A DNA stretch of 45,957 nucleotides. It comes from Gammaproteobacteria bacterium (GTDB taxonomy: Bacteria; Pseudomonadota; Gammaproteobacteria; GCA-002705445; GCA-002716945). The DNA lies in the NCBI GenBank assembly GCA_018670435.1, contig JABHRC010000032.1:1-45957 (forward strand), read 5' to 3'. Below are positions 1 through 12,000 of this stretch, piece after piece. A program made the position numbers and the translations under genes. The notes under the pieces are model-generated. The model ran no database searches and had not been told where the DNA came from. It saw only the letters and a program-made list of their open reading frames with translations. How positions within the stretch are numbered: position 1 is the first letter of the stretch; each line of letters starts with the position of its first letter.

Positions 1-733
1 CTATATTAGAAAAAGCAGAGTTTGGTATATACAAAACATTTTTTGAGAATGTTCTGACAACAGTTAATCTCCAGCCAATACTCTCTACAATACCCTCAAT
101 ATCTCTATCAGGAGCTTTAATAAACTCACCTACTTTAAAAGGCCTATCAAGAAAAATCATCAAACCACCAAAGAAATTTGATAAGAGATCCTTAGCAGCT
201 AAACCTATCACTAAACCACCTACTCCACCAAACGCAAGTAAACCTGAAATACTTAAACCAAATTCCTGCATAAGCGTTAATGCGGTAATTATTATTACAA
301 TAATTTTGAATATTCTTATAGTTATCTCATATGTTTGCTCAACAACTACAGGGTCATCGCTTTCTTTTAAATTTCTCAAAAAAGATTTATTACAATAATA
401 TCCATTTAGAATTCTAAGTAATGTCCATGATATTAATACAACAATTAAAAGATAAATGACTTTTGATGTATCAAAAGATTCAAATATTTGAAAAAGAATG
501 TTTAATGCCTCGGATATTAAAATTAGTGAAACTAAAATTATTAAATAAGTTAATGGTTTTTGAATTGACTTAAGAATGATGTCATCAAAATCAGTTGCTG
601 TTTTTTTTGATATACCAGTAAATAAAAGAATAAGTTTGTTTTTAATGAATAATAATGATATCGCTATCAAAGATATAGATATAATCTGTGTATATAAGTC
701 TGTTTTAAATACTAAAGCTAAAAGTTCGTTCAT
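1..733 (-). CDS. MscS-family mechanosensitive ion channel, C-terminus truncated by window edge
   Basis: Manual reverse-strand reading from ATG at 733: hydrophobic N-terminus, then a region reading approximately FGGVGGLVIGLAAKDLLSNFFGGLMIFLDRPFKVGEFI, typical of the MscS pore/beta domain; open to position 1. Confidence 0.85.
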   Translation of the reverse strand, partial: MNELLALVFKTDLYTQIISISLIAISLLFIKNKLILLFTGISKKTATDFDDIILKSIQKPLTYLIILVSLILISEALNILFQIFESFDTSKVIYLLIVVLISWTLLRILNGYYCNKSFLRNLKESDDPVVVEQTYEITIRIFKIIVIIITALTLMQEFGLSISGLLAFGGVGGLVIGLAAKDLLSNFFGGLMIFLDRPFKVGEFIKAPDRDIEGIVESIGWRLTVVRTFSKNVLYIPNSAFSNI

Positions 734-736
734 GAT

Positions 737-1816
737 TTAAGATTCCATTGATTTAATATTATTAAGATAGTTCTCATAGTTATCCTCATCCTTGTCTTGT
801 CTTACTGGCATTACTATTTCTAACATATTATCATGATTTTTTTCATAGTACTCAATGATATTTTGAGTAAAATAATTTTTTTTAAAATATTTATATGATG
901 ATTTTAACTTGATGATTTCATTATTTTGCATCGTTGTAGCAATAATCATTCTGCACCCAGCATTCAAGGCTAAGAGTACTCTTTCTTCACATGATATTAT
1001 CTTATTATTAATAGTTGCTGCTGCAAACATCTCGATATCATCGCTTATAAAAAATGGTTGTTTCGTAAAAATTGAACTAGCTTGAATAGTTAGCCATTCT
1101 CTTGAGTATGTTGTAATAAATTTATCTATCTTAGGGTAAGCAATATGACCTGTCATAATTGGTAAATTAAATTCAGCATAGCTTTGATGAAGATTTTTAA
1201 ATGGCAATATATCTGTAATCAGTAGCTCATTAAATTCTGCCTCTGATAAACAATTTTCCATATGACTATCAGTCATGACTCTCCCATGTCCGGGAAAGTG
1301 TTTTAAAACAGGAAGGACACCACCATCAAGTGATCCTCTAATATACTGAGATGCCAATGAAACAACCTCTTGGCTGTTATCACCAAATGTTCTATCTTTT
1401 AATAATTTATTTTCTTTATTATAGTTAATATCAATAACAGGCGAGTAGTTAACATCAATATCAATTTCAGATAACTCATAAGCACCAATATATCCACATT
1501 GATATGCAATTTTAGCCCGTTGATCTGAGTCTTTTATTTGTGAGATTTTTTCAAAGCTTGGTAGATGCGTGAAACCACTTAATAATCGTTGTACTCTTCC
1601 ACCCTCATGATCGACCGTAACTAATAAATTATCTTTTATACTCTTGATATCATTAATTAGAGAACACAATTGCTTTTTAGAAAAGAAGTTATGAGAAAAA
1701 ATAATGATTCCTCCAACCAACTTATGCTTTATAAGTTTTCTCTCATCATTGGATAATTCTGTACTATCCAAGTTTATGATTAAAGGGCCAAGATTTTTTA
1801 ATTTTATTGATGACAT
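737..1816 (-). CDS. nagZ: Beta-N-acetylhexosaminidase (GH3), peptidoglycan recycling
   Basis: 359 aa ORF; VTVDHEGGRVQRL and KHFPGHGRVMTDSH motifs typical of NagZ. Confidence 0.93.
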   Translation of the reverse strand: MSSIKLKNLGPLIINLDSTELSNDERKLIKHKLVGGIIIFSHNFFSKKQLCSLINDIKSIKDNLLVTVDHEGGRVQRLLSGFTHLPSFEKISQIKDSDQRAKIAYQCGYIGAYELSEIDIDVNYSPVIDINYNKENKLLKDRTFGDNSQEVVSLASQYIRGSLDGGVLPVLKHFPGHGRVMTDSHMENCLSEAEFNELLITDILPFKNLHQSYAEFNLPIMTGHIAYPKIDKFITTYSREWLTIQASSIFTKQPFFISDDIEMFAAATINNKIISCEERVLLALNAGCRMIIATTMQNNEIIKLKSSYKYFKKNYFTQNIIEYYEKNHDNMLEIVMPVRQDKDEDNYENYLNNIKSMES

Positions 1817-1825
1817 AAGACTACC

Positions 1826-2320
1826 TTAACAATCTTTAAGACATGTCATGCAATAACAAGTGACACCCTCTCCTTTTCCAATAAAGCCAAGAGACTCTGA
1901 TGTTGATGCCTTGATATTTATCATGCTATCCCTGCTTCTCATGTTAAAACCCGCTTTCTCGAAAACCTCTATAATATTAGTTTTCATTATGCTTTTATAT
2001 TCAGCTATCTTTGGTAATTCTAATAAAAGAGTAATATCAAGATTATTTAATGTAAATTGATTCGATATTGCTTTCTGAACAGCTAGTTCTACGATAATTT
2101 TACTATCAAGATTCTTGTTTTTAGGATCAGTGTCAGGGAAATAATCCCCAATATCACCTTCACCAATTGCACCGAGTATCGAGTCAGCTATTGAGTGATA
2201 GATTATGTCACCATCTGAGTGAGCTTTGATGGTTAAGTCAGATGGTATATCAACACCTGCAAGTCTTATTGAATTACCAGTAACTAACTGGTGTGTATCT
2301 ATTCCTAGACCTATTCTCAT
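1826..2320 (-). CDS. ispF: 2-C-methyl-D-erythritol 2,4-cyclodiphosphate synthase
   Basis: 164 aa; MRIGLGIDTHQL and HSDGDIIYHSIADSILGAIGEGDIGDYFPDTD motifs; overlaps ispD by 4 nt. Confidence 0.95.
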   Translation of the reverse strand: MRIGLGIDTHQLVTGNSIRLAGVDIPSDLTIKAHSDGDIIYHSIADSILGAIGEGDIGDYFPDTDPKNKNLDSKIIVELAVQKAISNQFTLNNLDITLLLELPKIAEYKSIMKTNIIEVFEKAGFNMRSRDSMINIKASTSESLGFIGKGEGVTCYCMTCLKDC

Positions 2321-3003
2321 ATCTTTTTCATCAAAGCTTTTATCACTTCAATGTCACCTCGATAAGTTAATTTGATATTTTTTGGGGATGACATCATTAT
2401 TTCAACCTTATGACCAGAATTTATCATCGCCTCGATCTCATCATCAACATTTTTTTCTTCATTAATAATATCAGTGTAGGCCAAAAATAGCTTGGTAAAG
2501 TTAAATATCTGAGGCGTAAAAGACATATAAAAGTTATCCCTTTTGATATTTTCTATTACCTGTAACTTACTGTTAACTTTTTTAAGAGAATTTGTTAATG
2601 GATAACCAAGAGATAATCCTATTTTTGAGCTATTTGCTTTTTCAAAGAATTTTTCTAGTTCTTTATTATTTAAACATGGTCTAGCGGCATCATGTATTAA
2701 TATATTATCAGGCAAATCTTTAGTCTTAGACAAGAATTTTAGTGACTTGAAAACTGATTTTGTTCTTGTGTTTCCTCCTTCGATGACCTTAATAGCAGAG
2801 TAACCTTTCTTTATTTTATAAATATTATTTTTACTTAGAACTACATATATATTTCTTATTTTTTTTAGCGAACTAAGATTTTCTATTGCTATATCGATAA
2901 GATTTTTGTTATTAAACTTTAGAAACTGTTTGGGTAATATGGACTTAAATCTTGTACTTGATCCTGCTGCTAAGATTATAGCGTCACAGATTTTATTTTT
3001 CAT
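2317..3003 (-). CDS. ispD: 2-C-methyl-D-erythritol 4-phosphate cytidylyltransferase
   Basis: 228 aa; AIILAAGSSTRFKSILPKQFL nucleotidyltransferase motif, HDAARPC; adjacent to ispF. Confidence 0.93.
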   Translation of the reverse strand: MKNKICDAIILAAGSSTRFKSILPKQFLKFNNKNLIDIAIENLSSLKKIRNIYVVLSKNNIYKIKKGYSAIKVIEGGNTRTKSVFKSLKFLSKTKDLPDNILIHDAARPCLNNKELEKFFEKANSSKIGLSLGYPLTNSLKKVNSKLQVIENIKRDNFYMSFTPQIFNFTKLFLAYTDIINEEKNVDDEIEAMINSGHKVEIMMSSPKNIKLTYRGDIEVIKALMKKI

Positions 3004-3280
3004 TTTTTATAATCTGATAAAAAGTTTCATTTTTCTTTATATAACCGAAGTTTTCTCTTGCATACACTTCTAGATACGATTTATTTTTTTTAATTCTCTC
3101 GATCTCATCATTGATTTTTTCATTATTAGCTTTCAACAAATAAACATTATGCGAGTAAGTATTAAGCGTGTCATTTAACCCAAAATATGTAAATAAACTA
3201 TTATTGCTTAAAAATAATGAATGTTGCAAGCTTAAGAATAATACCAGGCAGATTGCATGATAAATTTTCACTTTAACCAT
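2993..3280 (-). CDS. ftsB: Cell division protein FtsB (septum formation initiator family)
   Basis: 95 aa; N-terminal TM segment plus coiled coil and [16 protein letters not shown] motif; between eno and ispD. Confidence 0.88.
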   Translation of the reverse strand: MVKVKIYHAICLVLFLSLQHSLFLSNNSLFTYFGLNDTLNTYSHNVYLLKANNEKINDEIERIKKNKSYLEVYARENFGYIKKNETFYQIIKNEK

Positions 3281-4548
3281 CTTCCAAAAACATTATCTTT
3301 ATTAAAATAAGACGCCCCTATTTCCTCTTCAATCCTCAATAATTGATTATATTTGGCGGTCCTGTCTGACCTCGAAAGTGATCCCGTCTTAATTTGTCCA
3401 GAAGCTGTCCCAACCGCTAAATCAGCAATAGTAACATCCTCTGTCTCACCACTTCTATGCGAAATTATATAATTATAGTTATTAGCTTTTGCCATTGAAA
3501 TGGTATCTAACGTTTCAGTTATTGAGCCAATTTGATTAAACTTAATCAGTATTGCATTAGCAATTTTCTCATTGATACCTTTTTTAAATATATCAGGATT
3601 AGTCACAAACACATCATCTCCGACTAATTGCAACTTGTGAGTTAAGGCTTTAGTAAGAAGTGACCAACCCTCCCAATCATCTTCAGACATACCATCTTCT
3701 ATGCTTATTATCGGATAATTACTGCTAAGTTCTTCTAAATACCTACAAAATTCTATATTTGTATACGAACTCCCATCTGAAAGATTATATTTTCCTTGTT
3801 TATAAAATTCTGAACTTGCTACATCAAGGCCTAGCCATACTTCTGAACCTGACTTGTATCCCGCTTGAGATATGGCATCGAGTATGATCTCCAAAGCTTC
3901 ACTATTTGACTTAATATTAGGTGCAAAACCACCTTCATCACCAACCGCAGTAGCAAGTGAATGCTTATTCAACTTAGCTTTCAGGGAATGAAATATCTCT
4001 ACACCAGCCCTCAGACTTTCATTAAATGAATCAAAACCTATTGGTAAAATCATAAACTCTTGAAAATCTAGACTGTTATTGGCATGTGCGCCTCCATTTA
4101 TGATATTCATCATAGGCACTGGCAATGACAGATTGTTATCAAGATTATAAGTATCATAGAGGGACTTGCCTGAGGATTTTGCTTTAGCATGCGAAAATGC
4201 CAAAGAAGTCCCAAGAATTGCATTTGCGCCTAACCTTTTCTTGTTATCTGTACCATCTAAATCTATCAAAAGATTATCAAGAGATGCTTGAGTGAAGGAC
4301 TCGGTATCTATTATCTTTGGAGCAATCTCATTATTTATATTATTCACAGCATTAATCACGGATTTACCTAGATAAATTGAATCATCACCGTCTCTTAACT
4401 CAAGTGCTTCAAGCGCGCCTGTAGATGCACCTGAAGGAACGATTCCCCGACCATCCGCTCCACAATCTAGTCTCATATCAACCTCTATTGTTGGATTGCC
4501 TCTTGAATCTAGTATTTGCCTTGCTTTTATATTTTTTATAATACTCAA
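3268..4548 (-). CDS. eno: Enolase
   Basis: 426 aa; [60 protein letters not shown]. Confidence 0.98.
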   Translation of the reverse strand: MSIIKNIKARQILDSRGNPTIEVDMRLDCGADGRGIVPSGASTGALEALELRDGDDSIYLGKSVINAVNNINNEIAPKIIDTESFTQASLDNLLIDLDGTDNKKRLGANAILGTSLAFSHAKAKSSGKSLYDTYNLDNNLSLPVPMMNIINGGAHANNSLDFQEFMILPIGFDSFNESLRAGVEIFHSLKAKLNKHSLATAVGDEGGFAPNIKSNSEALEIILDAISQAGYKSGSEVWLGLDVASSEFYKQGKYNLSDGSSYTNIEFCRYLEELSSNYPIISIEDGMSEDDWEGWSLLTKALTHKLQLVGDDVFVTNPDIFKKGINEKIANAILIKFNQIGSITETLDTISMAKANNYNYIISHRSGETEDVTIADLAVGTASGQIKTGSLSRSDRTAKYNQLLRIEEEIGASYFNKDNVFGRWLK

Positions 4549-4552
4549 CTAT

Positions 4553-5362
4553 CTACTCCATGTTATCTTTTATAATCGTGTTAATCTTAATTACACTACT
4601 CAATAAACCTTTTAAATCTCTGATATCTAACGAATTTTTTCCATCACTCATTGCCTTGCTCGGATTCGGATGAGCCTCAATGAAGAGAGCATCAACACCT
4701 ACGGCAACTGCTGCTCTGGCCAGAACCGGAATGTACTCACTTTCACCTCCAGACTGATCTAATAAAGAACCTGGTTGCTGAACTGAATGAGATGCATCAA
4801 ATACAACAGGACAACCAGTTTCTCTTAATATTATCAATGACCTCATATCAGAAACTAAGTTATTATAACCGAAAGATGCCCCTCTTTCGCAAACAAATAT
4901 CTCATTATTACCAGTTGATTTAGCTTTTTTTACTACATTAACCATTTCTCTCGGTGATAAAAATTGACCTTTTTTTATATTTACAGGCTTCATAGCCGAA
5001 GCAACTTTGACTATGAAGTTAGTCTGCCTACATAAAAAAGCTGGGGTCTGAATGATATCAACCACATCCGCAACCTCGTCAATAGGACTGTCTTCATGGA
5101 CATCTGTGATAACAGGAATATCAAAGGTTTCTCTAATCTTTCTTAATATCTTAAGACCTTTTTCTATACCAATGCCTCTCTCAGAATCTATAGAAGACCT
5201 ATTGGCTTTATCAAAAGAAGCTTTAAACACATAGGATATTGGCAAATCCTTGGTTATCTCACATATATGTTCAGCAATAGACATAGATAGTTTTTCAGAT
5301 TCTATGGCGCATGGTCCTGAAATAAGGGTTAAATTTTTACTTCTTCCTATGTTAATGAGCAT
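4553..5362 (-). CDS. kdsA: 3-deoxy-8-phosphooctulonate (Kdo-8-P) synthase
   Basis: 269 aa; LISGPCAIES, FKASFDKANRSS, DVHE, FDASHSVQQPG. Confidence 0.97.
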   Translation of the reverse strand: MLINIGRSKNLTLISGPCAIESEKLSMSIAEHICEITKDLPISYVFKASFDKANRSSIDSERGIGIEKGLKILRKIRETFDIPVITDVHEDSPIDEVADVVDIIQTPAFLCRQTNFIVKVASAMKPVNIKKGQFLSPREMVNVVKKAKSTGNNEIFVCERGASFGYNNLVSDMRSLIILRETGCPVVFDASHSVQQPGSLLDQSGGESEYIPVLARAAVAVGVDALFIEAHPNPSKAMSDGKNSLDIRDLKGLLSSVIKINTIIKDNME

Positions 5363-5368
5363 AATGGG

Positions 5369-6988
5369 TTACTTCCTCTTTTTTATTGAAGCTGCAATAA
5401 ATCCATTAAACAGTGGATGCCCTGAAATTGGCGATGAAGTAAATTCAGGATGAAACTGGCACGCGAGATACCAGGGGTGATCTTTGAGTTCAACTATTTC
5501 CATTAAATTACCTTTTTTTGATTCCCCACTAAAGATTAAACCACTGTTATCAAATAACTTTAATAGAGCATTATTTACTTCATATCTATGACGGTGTCTT
5601 TCGTTTATAGCTATTTTTTTATAACTCTTATGAGCTAATGAGCCCTTCAATAAAGTACAATCTTGGGCTCCTAGCCTCATTGTACCACCCATATTTTTCT
5701 TATCTGAAATAATCTTTTTACCCAAACTGTCTTTCCATTCTTCAACGAGTGCAATGACAGGATGCTTTGTATTACTATTAAATTCAGTACTATTAGCATT
5801 TTTTAGCTTAAGGACATTTCTTGCAAACTCTATAACTGATATTTGCATCCCTAGACATATTCCCAGGTATGGTATCTTATTGATACGTGCATATTGTGCA
5901 GCTAATACTTTACCTTCTATACCCCTATTGCCAAATCCTCCAGGAACCAGTATTCCATCCATCAGCTTTAACTTTTTAACGCTGCTCTTCGTTATTTTTT
6001 CAGAATCCAAGTATGTTATATCAATAACTCTATTATTAATTACTGCTGAATGATACAAAGCTTCATTTAATGATTTATATGAATCTGCAAGATCAACATA
6101 CTTACCGATCACCGCAATTTTAACTGTTTTTTTACACTTACCAACTTTAGACTTGTAGGTACTCCATGGTTTTAAATTAAGTCTTTTGCTCTTCAGTTTA
6201 AATTTCTTTAGCATGTATTCATCTATTTTTTGTTCTCTAAAAAGCATTGGGACGTCGTAAATTGACTTTGCATCCACGGCTGAGAAAACTGCATTTTCCG
6301 ATACATTAGTAAATAATGCTATCTTCTTCTTAAGTTTCTGATTAATAGGGTTTTTTCCTCTGCATAGAAGGATATCAGGCTGTATACCAATAGATCTTAA
6401 TTCTTTGACTGAATGTTGAGTTGGCTTTGTTTTTATCTCATTGGTCACATCAATATAAGGAAGAAGAGTTAAATGAACAAATATCGATCTTGAATTACCC
6501 AGCTCCAAACTAAATTGACGTATTGACTCCAAAAATGGCAGGGACTCAATATCACCAACAGTGCCTCCAATTTCAACAAATGCAATATCAGAATTTTTAG
6601 CACCCCTAATAATTAATTTCTTAATTTCATCTGTAATATGAGGTATAACCTGAACAGTGCTTCCTAAGTATTCACCTTTCCTCTCTTTATTTATAACATT
6701 TGAATAAACTCTTCCAGCAGTAACATTGCTGTCTTGAGTCATCTTAATCCCAACAAACCTCTCATAGTGGCCTAGGTCTAAGTCTGTTTCCGCGCCATCA
6801 TCAGTTACAAAAACCTCACCATGTTGTATTGGGCTCATTGTTCCCGGATCCAGATTAATATATGGGTCTAATTTCTGTAATGATACTTTGAAACCTCTTA
6901 ATTTGAATAAAGAAGCAAGGGAGGCAGCTGCTATTCCCTTTCCTAGAGATGAAACTACTCCACCAGTGATAAATACATATCTTGTCAT
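5369..6988 (-). CDS. pyrG: CTP synthase
   Basis: 539 aa; [53 protein letters not shown] glutaminase motif. Confidence 0.98.
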   Translation of the reverse strand: MTRYVFITGGVVSSLGKGIAAASLASLFKLRGFKVSLQKLDPYINLDPGTMSPIQHGEVFVTDDGAETDLDLGHYERFVGIKMTQDSNVTAGRVYSNVINKERKGEYLGSTVQVIPHITDEIKKLIIRGAKNSDIAFVEIGGTVGDIESLPFLESIRQFSLELGNSRSIFVHLTLLPYIDVTNEIKTKPTQHSVKELRSIGIQPDILLCRGKNPINQKLKKKIALFTNVSENAVFSAVDAKSIYDVPMLFREQKIDEYMLKKFKLKSKRLNLKPWSTYKSKVGKCKKTVKIAVIGKYVDLADSYKSLNEALYHSAVINNRVIDITYLDSEKITKSSVKKLKLMDGILVPGGFGNRGIEGKVLAAQYARINKIPYLGICLGMQISVIEFARNVLKLKNANSTEFNSNTKHPVIALVEEWKDSLGKKIISDKKNMGGTMRLGAQDCTLLKGSLAHKSYKKIAINERHRHRYEVNNALLKLFDNSGLIFSGESKKGNLMEIVELKDHPWYLACQFHPEFTSSPISGHPLFNGFIAASIKKRK

Positions 6989-7069
6989 ATAATATTATGA
7001 GAAGTATAGACGATATCAAAGAAAAAATATATAAATTACTTTCTTATATTGGCCTGTTTTCTCAAAAAA

Positions 7070-8038
7070 CTAGTAGTCATTTAAAGATAAAATCAGTATG
7101 CCATTATCTTTCTTTATTTTAGCATTACCAAATGTAAATAATGGATTTGAGTCATTATTAGTATTCATAATTTTAATTATTTCATTGATTTGTTTTAAAT
7201 TTAATAGAGTATTAGTTTCTAAATAAACCCATTCATGTAAAATTATCACTTTTGAATAAAATGGTTCATCAATTAAATTTTTAATTTTCAGCTCTTTGCT
7301 GTTAGAGCATAAGTAATTAGGCAATATGGCACTTATACTGTCTGATATATAGGATGACTGAATTTCATTTACAAGTATATTATTAACTATGTTTTTATTT
7401 ATAGATGGCCATCTTGATTTTAGTAATGGAATTAATTCATTACGGAGAAAGTTTCTATCAAACTTATTATTAGAATTGCTCTTATCTTCTATAAATTCAA
7501 TCTCATTATTTTCTGAATATTCTTTTATTTCTCTCTTTGATGTTTTTAGAAATGGGCGTGCAACTAATTTTCCATCATAAAAGGTATTTTCTTTAATACA
7601 TGAAAAACCTCTAGCTCCAGAGCCTCTTATTAGTCTTAAGAAAAATGTTTCTATTTGATCCTCTTCATGATGCGCAGTAATTATAATTTCATCCTCATGA
7701 CAACACTCCACAAATTTTTTATATCTTTCTTTTCTACATTTTTCTTCAATATTAGATTTTACATTAATATTAAGATTCTCAGTTATATGAGCAATGCCAT
7801 AATTTTCAGATATCTTCTTACAGTGATCTTCAAAAAGACTAGCTTCTTCAGTGAGCCCATGGTTTATATGGATAGATCTAACTTCAATGGACTCTGTAAG
7901 ACTTAATTTATAAAAACAATCTAATAGAACCGAAGAGTCTATGCCGCCACTATAAGCTATTAGGAATTTATTATGAGAAAGATTAGATATAAACTCATTG
8001 GAAGTATTTACAAGTTTATGATGCTTCGAATTTACCAT
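7070..8038 (-). CDS. tilS: tRNA(Ile)-lysidine synthase
   Basis: AYSGGIDSSVLLDC PP-loop motif. The track ORF starts at 8077; an internal Met at 8038 gives a shorter overlap with accA and is preferred here. Confidence 0.88.
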   Translation of the reverse strand: MVNSKHHKLVNTSNEFISNLSHNKFLIAYSGGIDSSVLLDCFYKLSLTESIEVRSIHINHGLTEEASLFEDHCKKISENYGIAHITENLNINVKSNIEEKCRKERYKKFVECCHEDEIIITAHHEEDQIETFFLRLIRGSGARGFSCIKENTFYDGKLVARPFLKTSKREIKEYSENNEIEFIEDKSNSNNKFDRNFLRNELIPLLKSRWPSINKNIVNNILVNEIQSSYISDSISAILPNYLCSNSKELKIKNLIDEPFYSKVIILHEWVYLETNTLLNLKQINEIIKIMNTNNDSNPLFTFGNAKIKKDNGILILSLNDY

Positions 8039-8981
8039 ATAAGCCAATCTTTTGTTTGCGTTTAGACAATATTTCACTTATATCTATATTGGATAGCTCA
8101 TCTAACATCGTAATCAGATTCATCTTTAATGATGAAGTCATTGCCCCATGATCTCTATGCGCGCCCCCTAATGGTTCAGGTATAATCACATCAACTAAAT
8201 CAAAGTCAACTAATTTAGCTGCAGTAATGCATAATGCATCGGCAGCTTGCTCGGCCTTTTTAGCATCTTTCCAAAGGATAGAAGCACAGCCTTCAGGGCT
8301 AATTACAGAGTAAATACTATTTTCTAACATCGCTAGTTTATCAGAAACACCAATGGCAAGAGCTCCACCAGATCCACCTTCACCTATTATAATAGAAATA
8401 ACGGGTACTTTTAAATTAGACATAATAAAGAGGTTTTCCGCTATCGCTTGACTTTGATTACGTGACTCTGCATCGATTCCAGGATACGCTCCAGGAGTAT
8501 CAATAAATGTAACGACTGGTAAGTTAAATTTTTCAGCTAACTTCATTATACGCAGTGCTTTTCTATAGCCTTCCGGTTTTGGCATGCCAAAATTTCTTTT
8601 AACCTTCTCCTTAGCATCTCTTCCTTTTTGATGGCCTATGAACATAAACATATACTTATCAATCTTGCCTATACCGCAAATTAAAGCAGGATCATCTCCA
8701 AACATTCTATCACCATGAAGTTCAGTAAAAGAAGAAAATAAGCTTGGAATATAATCAAGCGTATAAGGTCTTAGAGGATGTCTCGCCAATTGAGAAATTT
8801 GCCAGTCAGATAAGTTTCCAAATATCTTACTAGTAAGCAGAGAATGTTCTTTATCGAGCTTTGTTATCTGTGCGTCAGCTTTAGCTGTTTTTACTGGCTC
8901 ATTTTTAATTTGGTTAATCTTACCCTCTATTTCCAATAAAGGTTGCTCAAAGTCTAAATAGTTTGGGTTAAATTCTTTCAT
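8016..8981 (-). CDS. accA: Acetyl-CoA carboxylase carboxyltransferase subunit alpha
   Basis: 321 aa; LDFEQPLLEIEGKI, HGDRMFGDDPALICGIGKI, GEGGSGGALAIGVSD. Confidence 0.97.
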   Translation of the reverse strand: MKEFNPNYLDFEQPLLEIEGKINQIKNEPVKTAKADAQITKLDKEHSLLTSKIFGNLSDWQISQLARHPLRPYTLDYIPSLFSSFTELHGDRMFGDDPALICGIGKIDKYMFMFIGHQKGRDAKEKVKRNFGMPKPEGYRKALRIMKLAEKFNLPVVTFIDTPGAYPGIDAESRNQSQAIAENLFIMSNLKVPVISIIIGEGGSGGALAIGVSDKLAMLENSIYSVISPEGCASILWKDAKKAEQAADALCITAAKLVDFDLVDVIIPEPLGGAHRDHGAMTSSLKMNLITMLDELSNIDISEILSKRKQKIGLYGKFEAS

Positions 8982-9016
8982 TGCTCAGATAATTATAAAC
9001 AATTCAGATAAAATAA

Positions 9017-12000
9017 CTATTGATATTTTACAATAATATTTTCCTTTCCTAATAAATCAGACAGTCCTTTAATTAGATTTGATGAAGGATTGATTAGCCA
9101 TTGATTGTCAAGATTTAGAGGTACAATATGCTGATTACTTAGACATTTAATAGTTAATGGGCATTTACCATTTTTATGAGGCTCTAATATACTTACTATT
9201 TTTTCTAAAATATTATCATTGATATGTTCTGGCAAGATAAATAACTCTATTTCTTTTGAGTATTGTACTCTTGCTGATTCCATATCAATTACTTTTGTTG
9301 CTTTCATGCTAAGATCACCATTATAATCATCCATTGCTATCACACCAGAGAAAAATAAAATCTCATTCTCTTTGATTAAATTACGATATTTTTCATAAAT
9401 ATCTGAGAAAAGGATTATCTCTAATCTATGAGTTGAGTCATCTATTGTTAGAATATTAATATATCTATCTTGACCCATTCTTTGTGATCTAATATTAGTT
9501 ATGACCCCGCTTACTGTTCCATGCTCACTGAAGTCATCATCAGTATCCATTGAATAGAGCTCATTAAAATATGATGTAATAGATCTAATAGACATCGAAT
9601 TAATTTCATCTTGATACTCTTTCATTGGATGTCCACTAAGATAAAAACCAATGACCTTCTTTTCATGAGATAATGACTTAAGCCTGTTATCAGTTGTATC
9701 TTCAATTTTTAATTTAGAATTTACATCGTCATATGTGATAGAGAAAGACTCAGATTTATTTTCAAATAATTCCTGCTGTCCTGTATTTCTAGAGTTCTGT
9801 TTCTGCTGGCCATACAGCATTGCGTTATGCAAGATCTTTTTCATAGCTAGCCTACTTTCTTCAAAAACATCAAATGCACCAGAATATATTAATGCATCAA
9901 TAGTCCCTATATTGACTATATTCAAAGAAACTCTTTCACAAAAATCAAAAATATTTTTAAAATCTCCGCCATGGTCTCTCTCATCAGTAATATGTTTCAC
10001 AGCATTGCTTCCAACTCCCTTGATGGCACCTAAACCATATAAAGTAGTACTTTCATCTATAGAAATAAAATTAAAGCCTGATGTATTTATATTTGGCTGA
10101 AGAATTTTTATAGACATCTCATTACATGCATCAACTAGAGAGATAACCTTATCAGTATTATCCATATCTGATGATAGCGCAGCTGATAAAAATTCTGATG
10201 TGTAATAAGTTTTCAGGTAAGCTGTTTGATAAGAAATTGACGCATATGCTACTGAGTGAGATTTATTGAAACCATATCCTGCAAATTTTTCCATCTTAGA
10301 AAAAATAGAACCTGCAATCATGCCGTCAATACCTTTTATTTTAGCACCATCTATGAATTTTTTTCTATGTAACTCCATTTCATTTTTTTTCTTTTTACCC
10401 ATAGCTCTTCTAAGTAAATCAGCTTCACCTAATGTATAATTTGCAAGAGAACGAGATATTTCCATAACTTGTTCCTGGTATAGGATTAAGCCATATGTCT
10501 CTGAAAGAATTGGTTCAAGCATCGCATGCTCATAGTTAATTTTCTTTCCATGTTTATTATTAATAAAATCATCTACCATTCCAGTTCCTAAAGGTCCTGG
10601 CCTATATAGGGCAACAATCGCAACAATATCATCAAAACAGTCAGGCTTAAGCCTTCCCATATATCTTTTCATTCCTGATGACTCAAGCTGAAACACTCCT
10701 GTAGTTAATTTTTGTTGTAATAAATTAAATACTTTCTTGTCACTTAATTGAACATCGATATGATTTTCAATATCACCATGTTTTTCTTTAATTGTTTTAA
10801 TCGCCCTATCAATAATACTTAAAGTTCTTAAACCCAAAATATCAAACTTTACTAGGCCTAATTTCTCAATATCATCTTTATCATACTGGGTAACTATCTC
10901 ATCACTTTCCTCGACTCTATATAAGGGAATAAAATTATCTATATCTCCCGGAGCAACAACAATACCTGCTGCATGCTTACCAACATTTCTCTGCAAACCT
11001 TCTAATTTTTTTGATGTATCAATTAGGTTTTTTATTTCTTCATTATTTTGATATTCTTTTTTTAATTCTTTATTTTGCTTTAGTGCATCATCTATTGTGA
11101 TACCTACGCTAAATGGAATCAACTTGGCAATTCTATCAACATATGTGTAACCCATTCCAAGAACACGTCCAACATCTCTAATAACAGCTCTAGCAGACAA
11201 AGTACCATAAGTAATTATTTGAGATACCTTGCTCTCACCATATAGACTAGTTATATGTTCTATAATTCTTTGCCTATTTATCATACAAAAGTCTATGTCA
11301 AAATCAGGCATAGATATTCTTTCTATATTTAAAAATCTTTCAAAAAGAAGATTGTACTTAATGGGATCAATTGATGTGATATTTAAGGCAAAAGCAACCA
11401 ATGAACCTGCTCCAGATCCTCTACCTGGGCCGACAGGTATTGAATTTTTTTTAGACCAATCAATAAATTCATGCACTATTAGGAAATAACTTACAAACCC
11501 CATTTCTTTTATTACAGAAATCTCATATTTCAACCTATCTTTATATAAATTAATATCCAAGTCATCTTTACCTTCAAGTATTGTCTCCAAACCTTTTTGT
11601 ACAATTATATCAAAATATTTATCTACGTCAGAATTATCAGGAGTATTAAATAATGGTAAGTGATATCCAACAGTATTAATATGAATGTTACATTTTTTTA
11701 CAATCTCAGAAATATTCTCAATTGCATCAGGAATATCCACAAATAGAGTTTTTAGTTCTTTCTCAGTCTTAAAATACTGTTCATCCGTGAACTCTTTCTG
11801 ATTACCTCTGTCATCTATTTTAACTTTTTTGTTAATACACACTCTAACTTCATGTGCATCAAAATCTTCTTTTTCTAAAAATAGCACATGGTTAGTTGCT
11901 ACGATTGGTAGAGATAATTGTTCTGCGATTATTAGAATTTTATTATTATATAACTTTTCAGATTCATTATTTCCTCTATTTATTTGTACATATAAACGAT

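Noticed and set aside
5052-5453. Plus-strand ORFs of 60-67 aa opposite kdsA/pyrG
   Set aside because: Antisense to strongly conserved coding sequence, no homology-like motifs, low-complexity Ser/Ile/Leu composition expected from reverse reading of AT-rich genes
9735-10100. 121-aa plus-strand ORF opposite dnaE
   Set aside because: Antisense shadow ORF within an intact dnaE; no independent support
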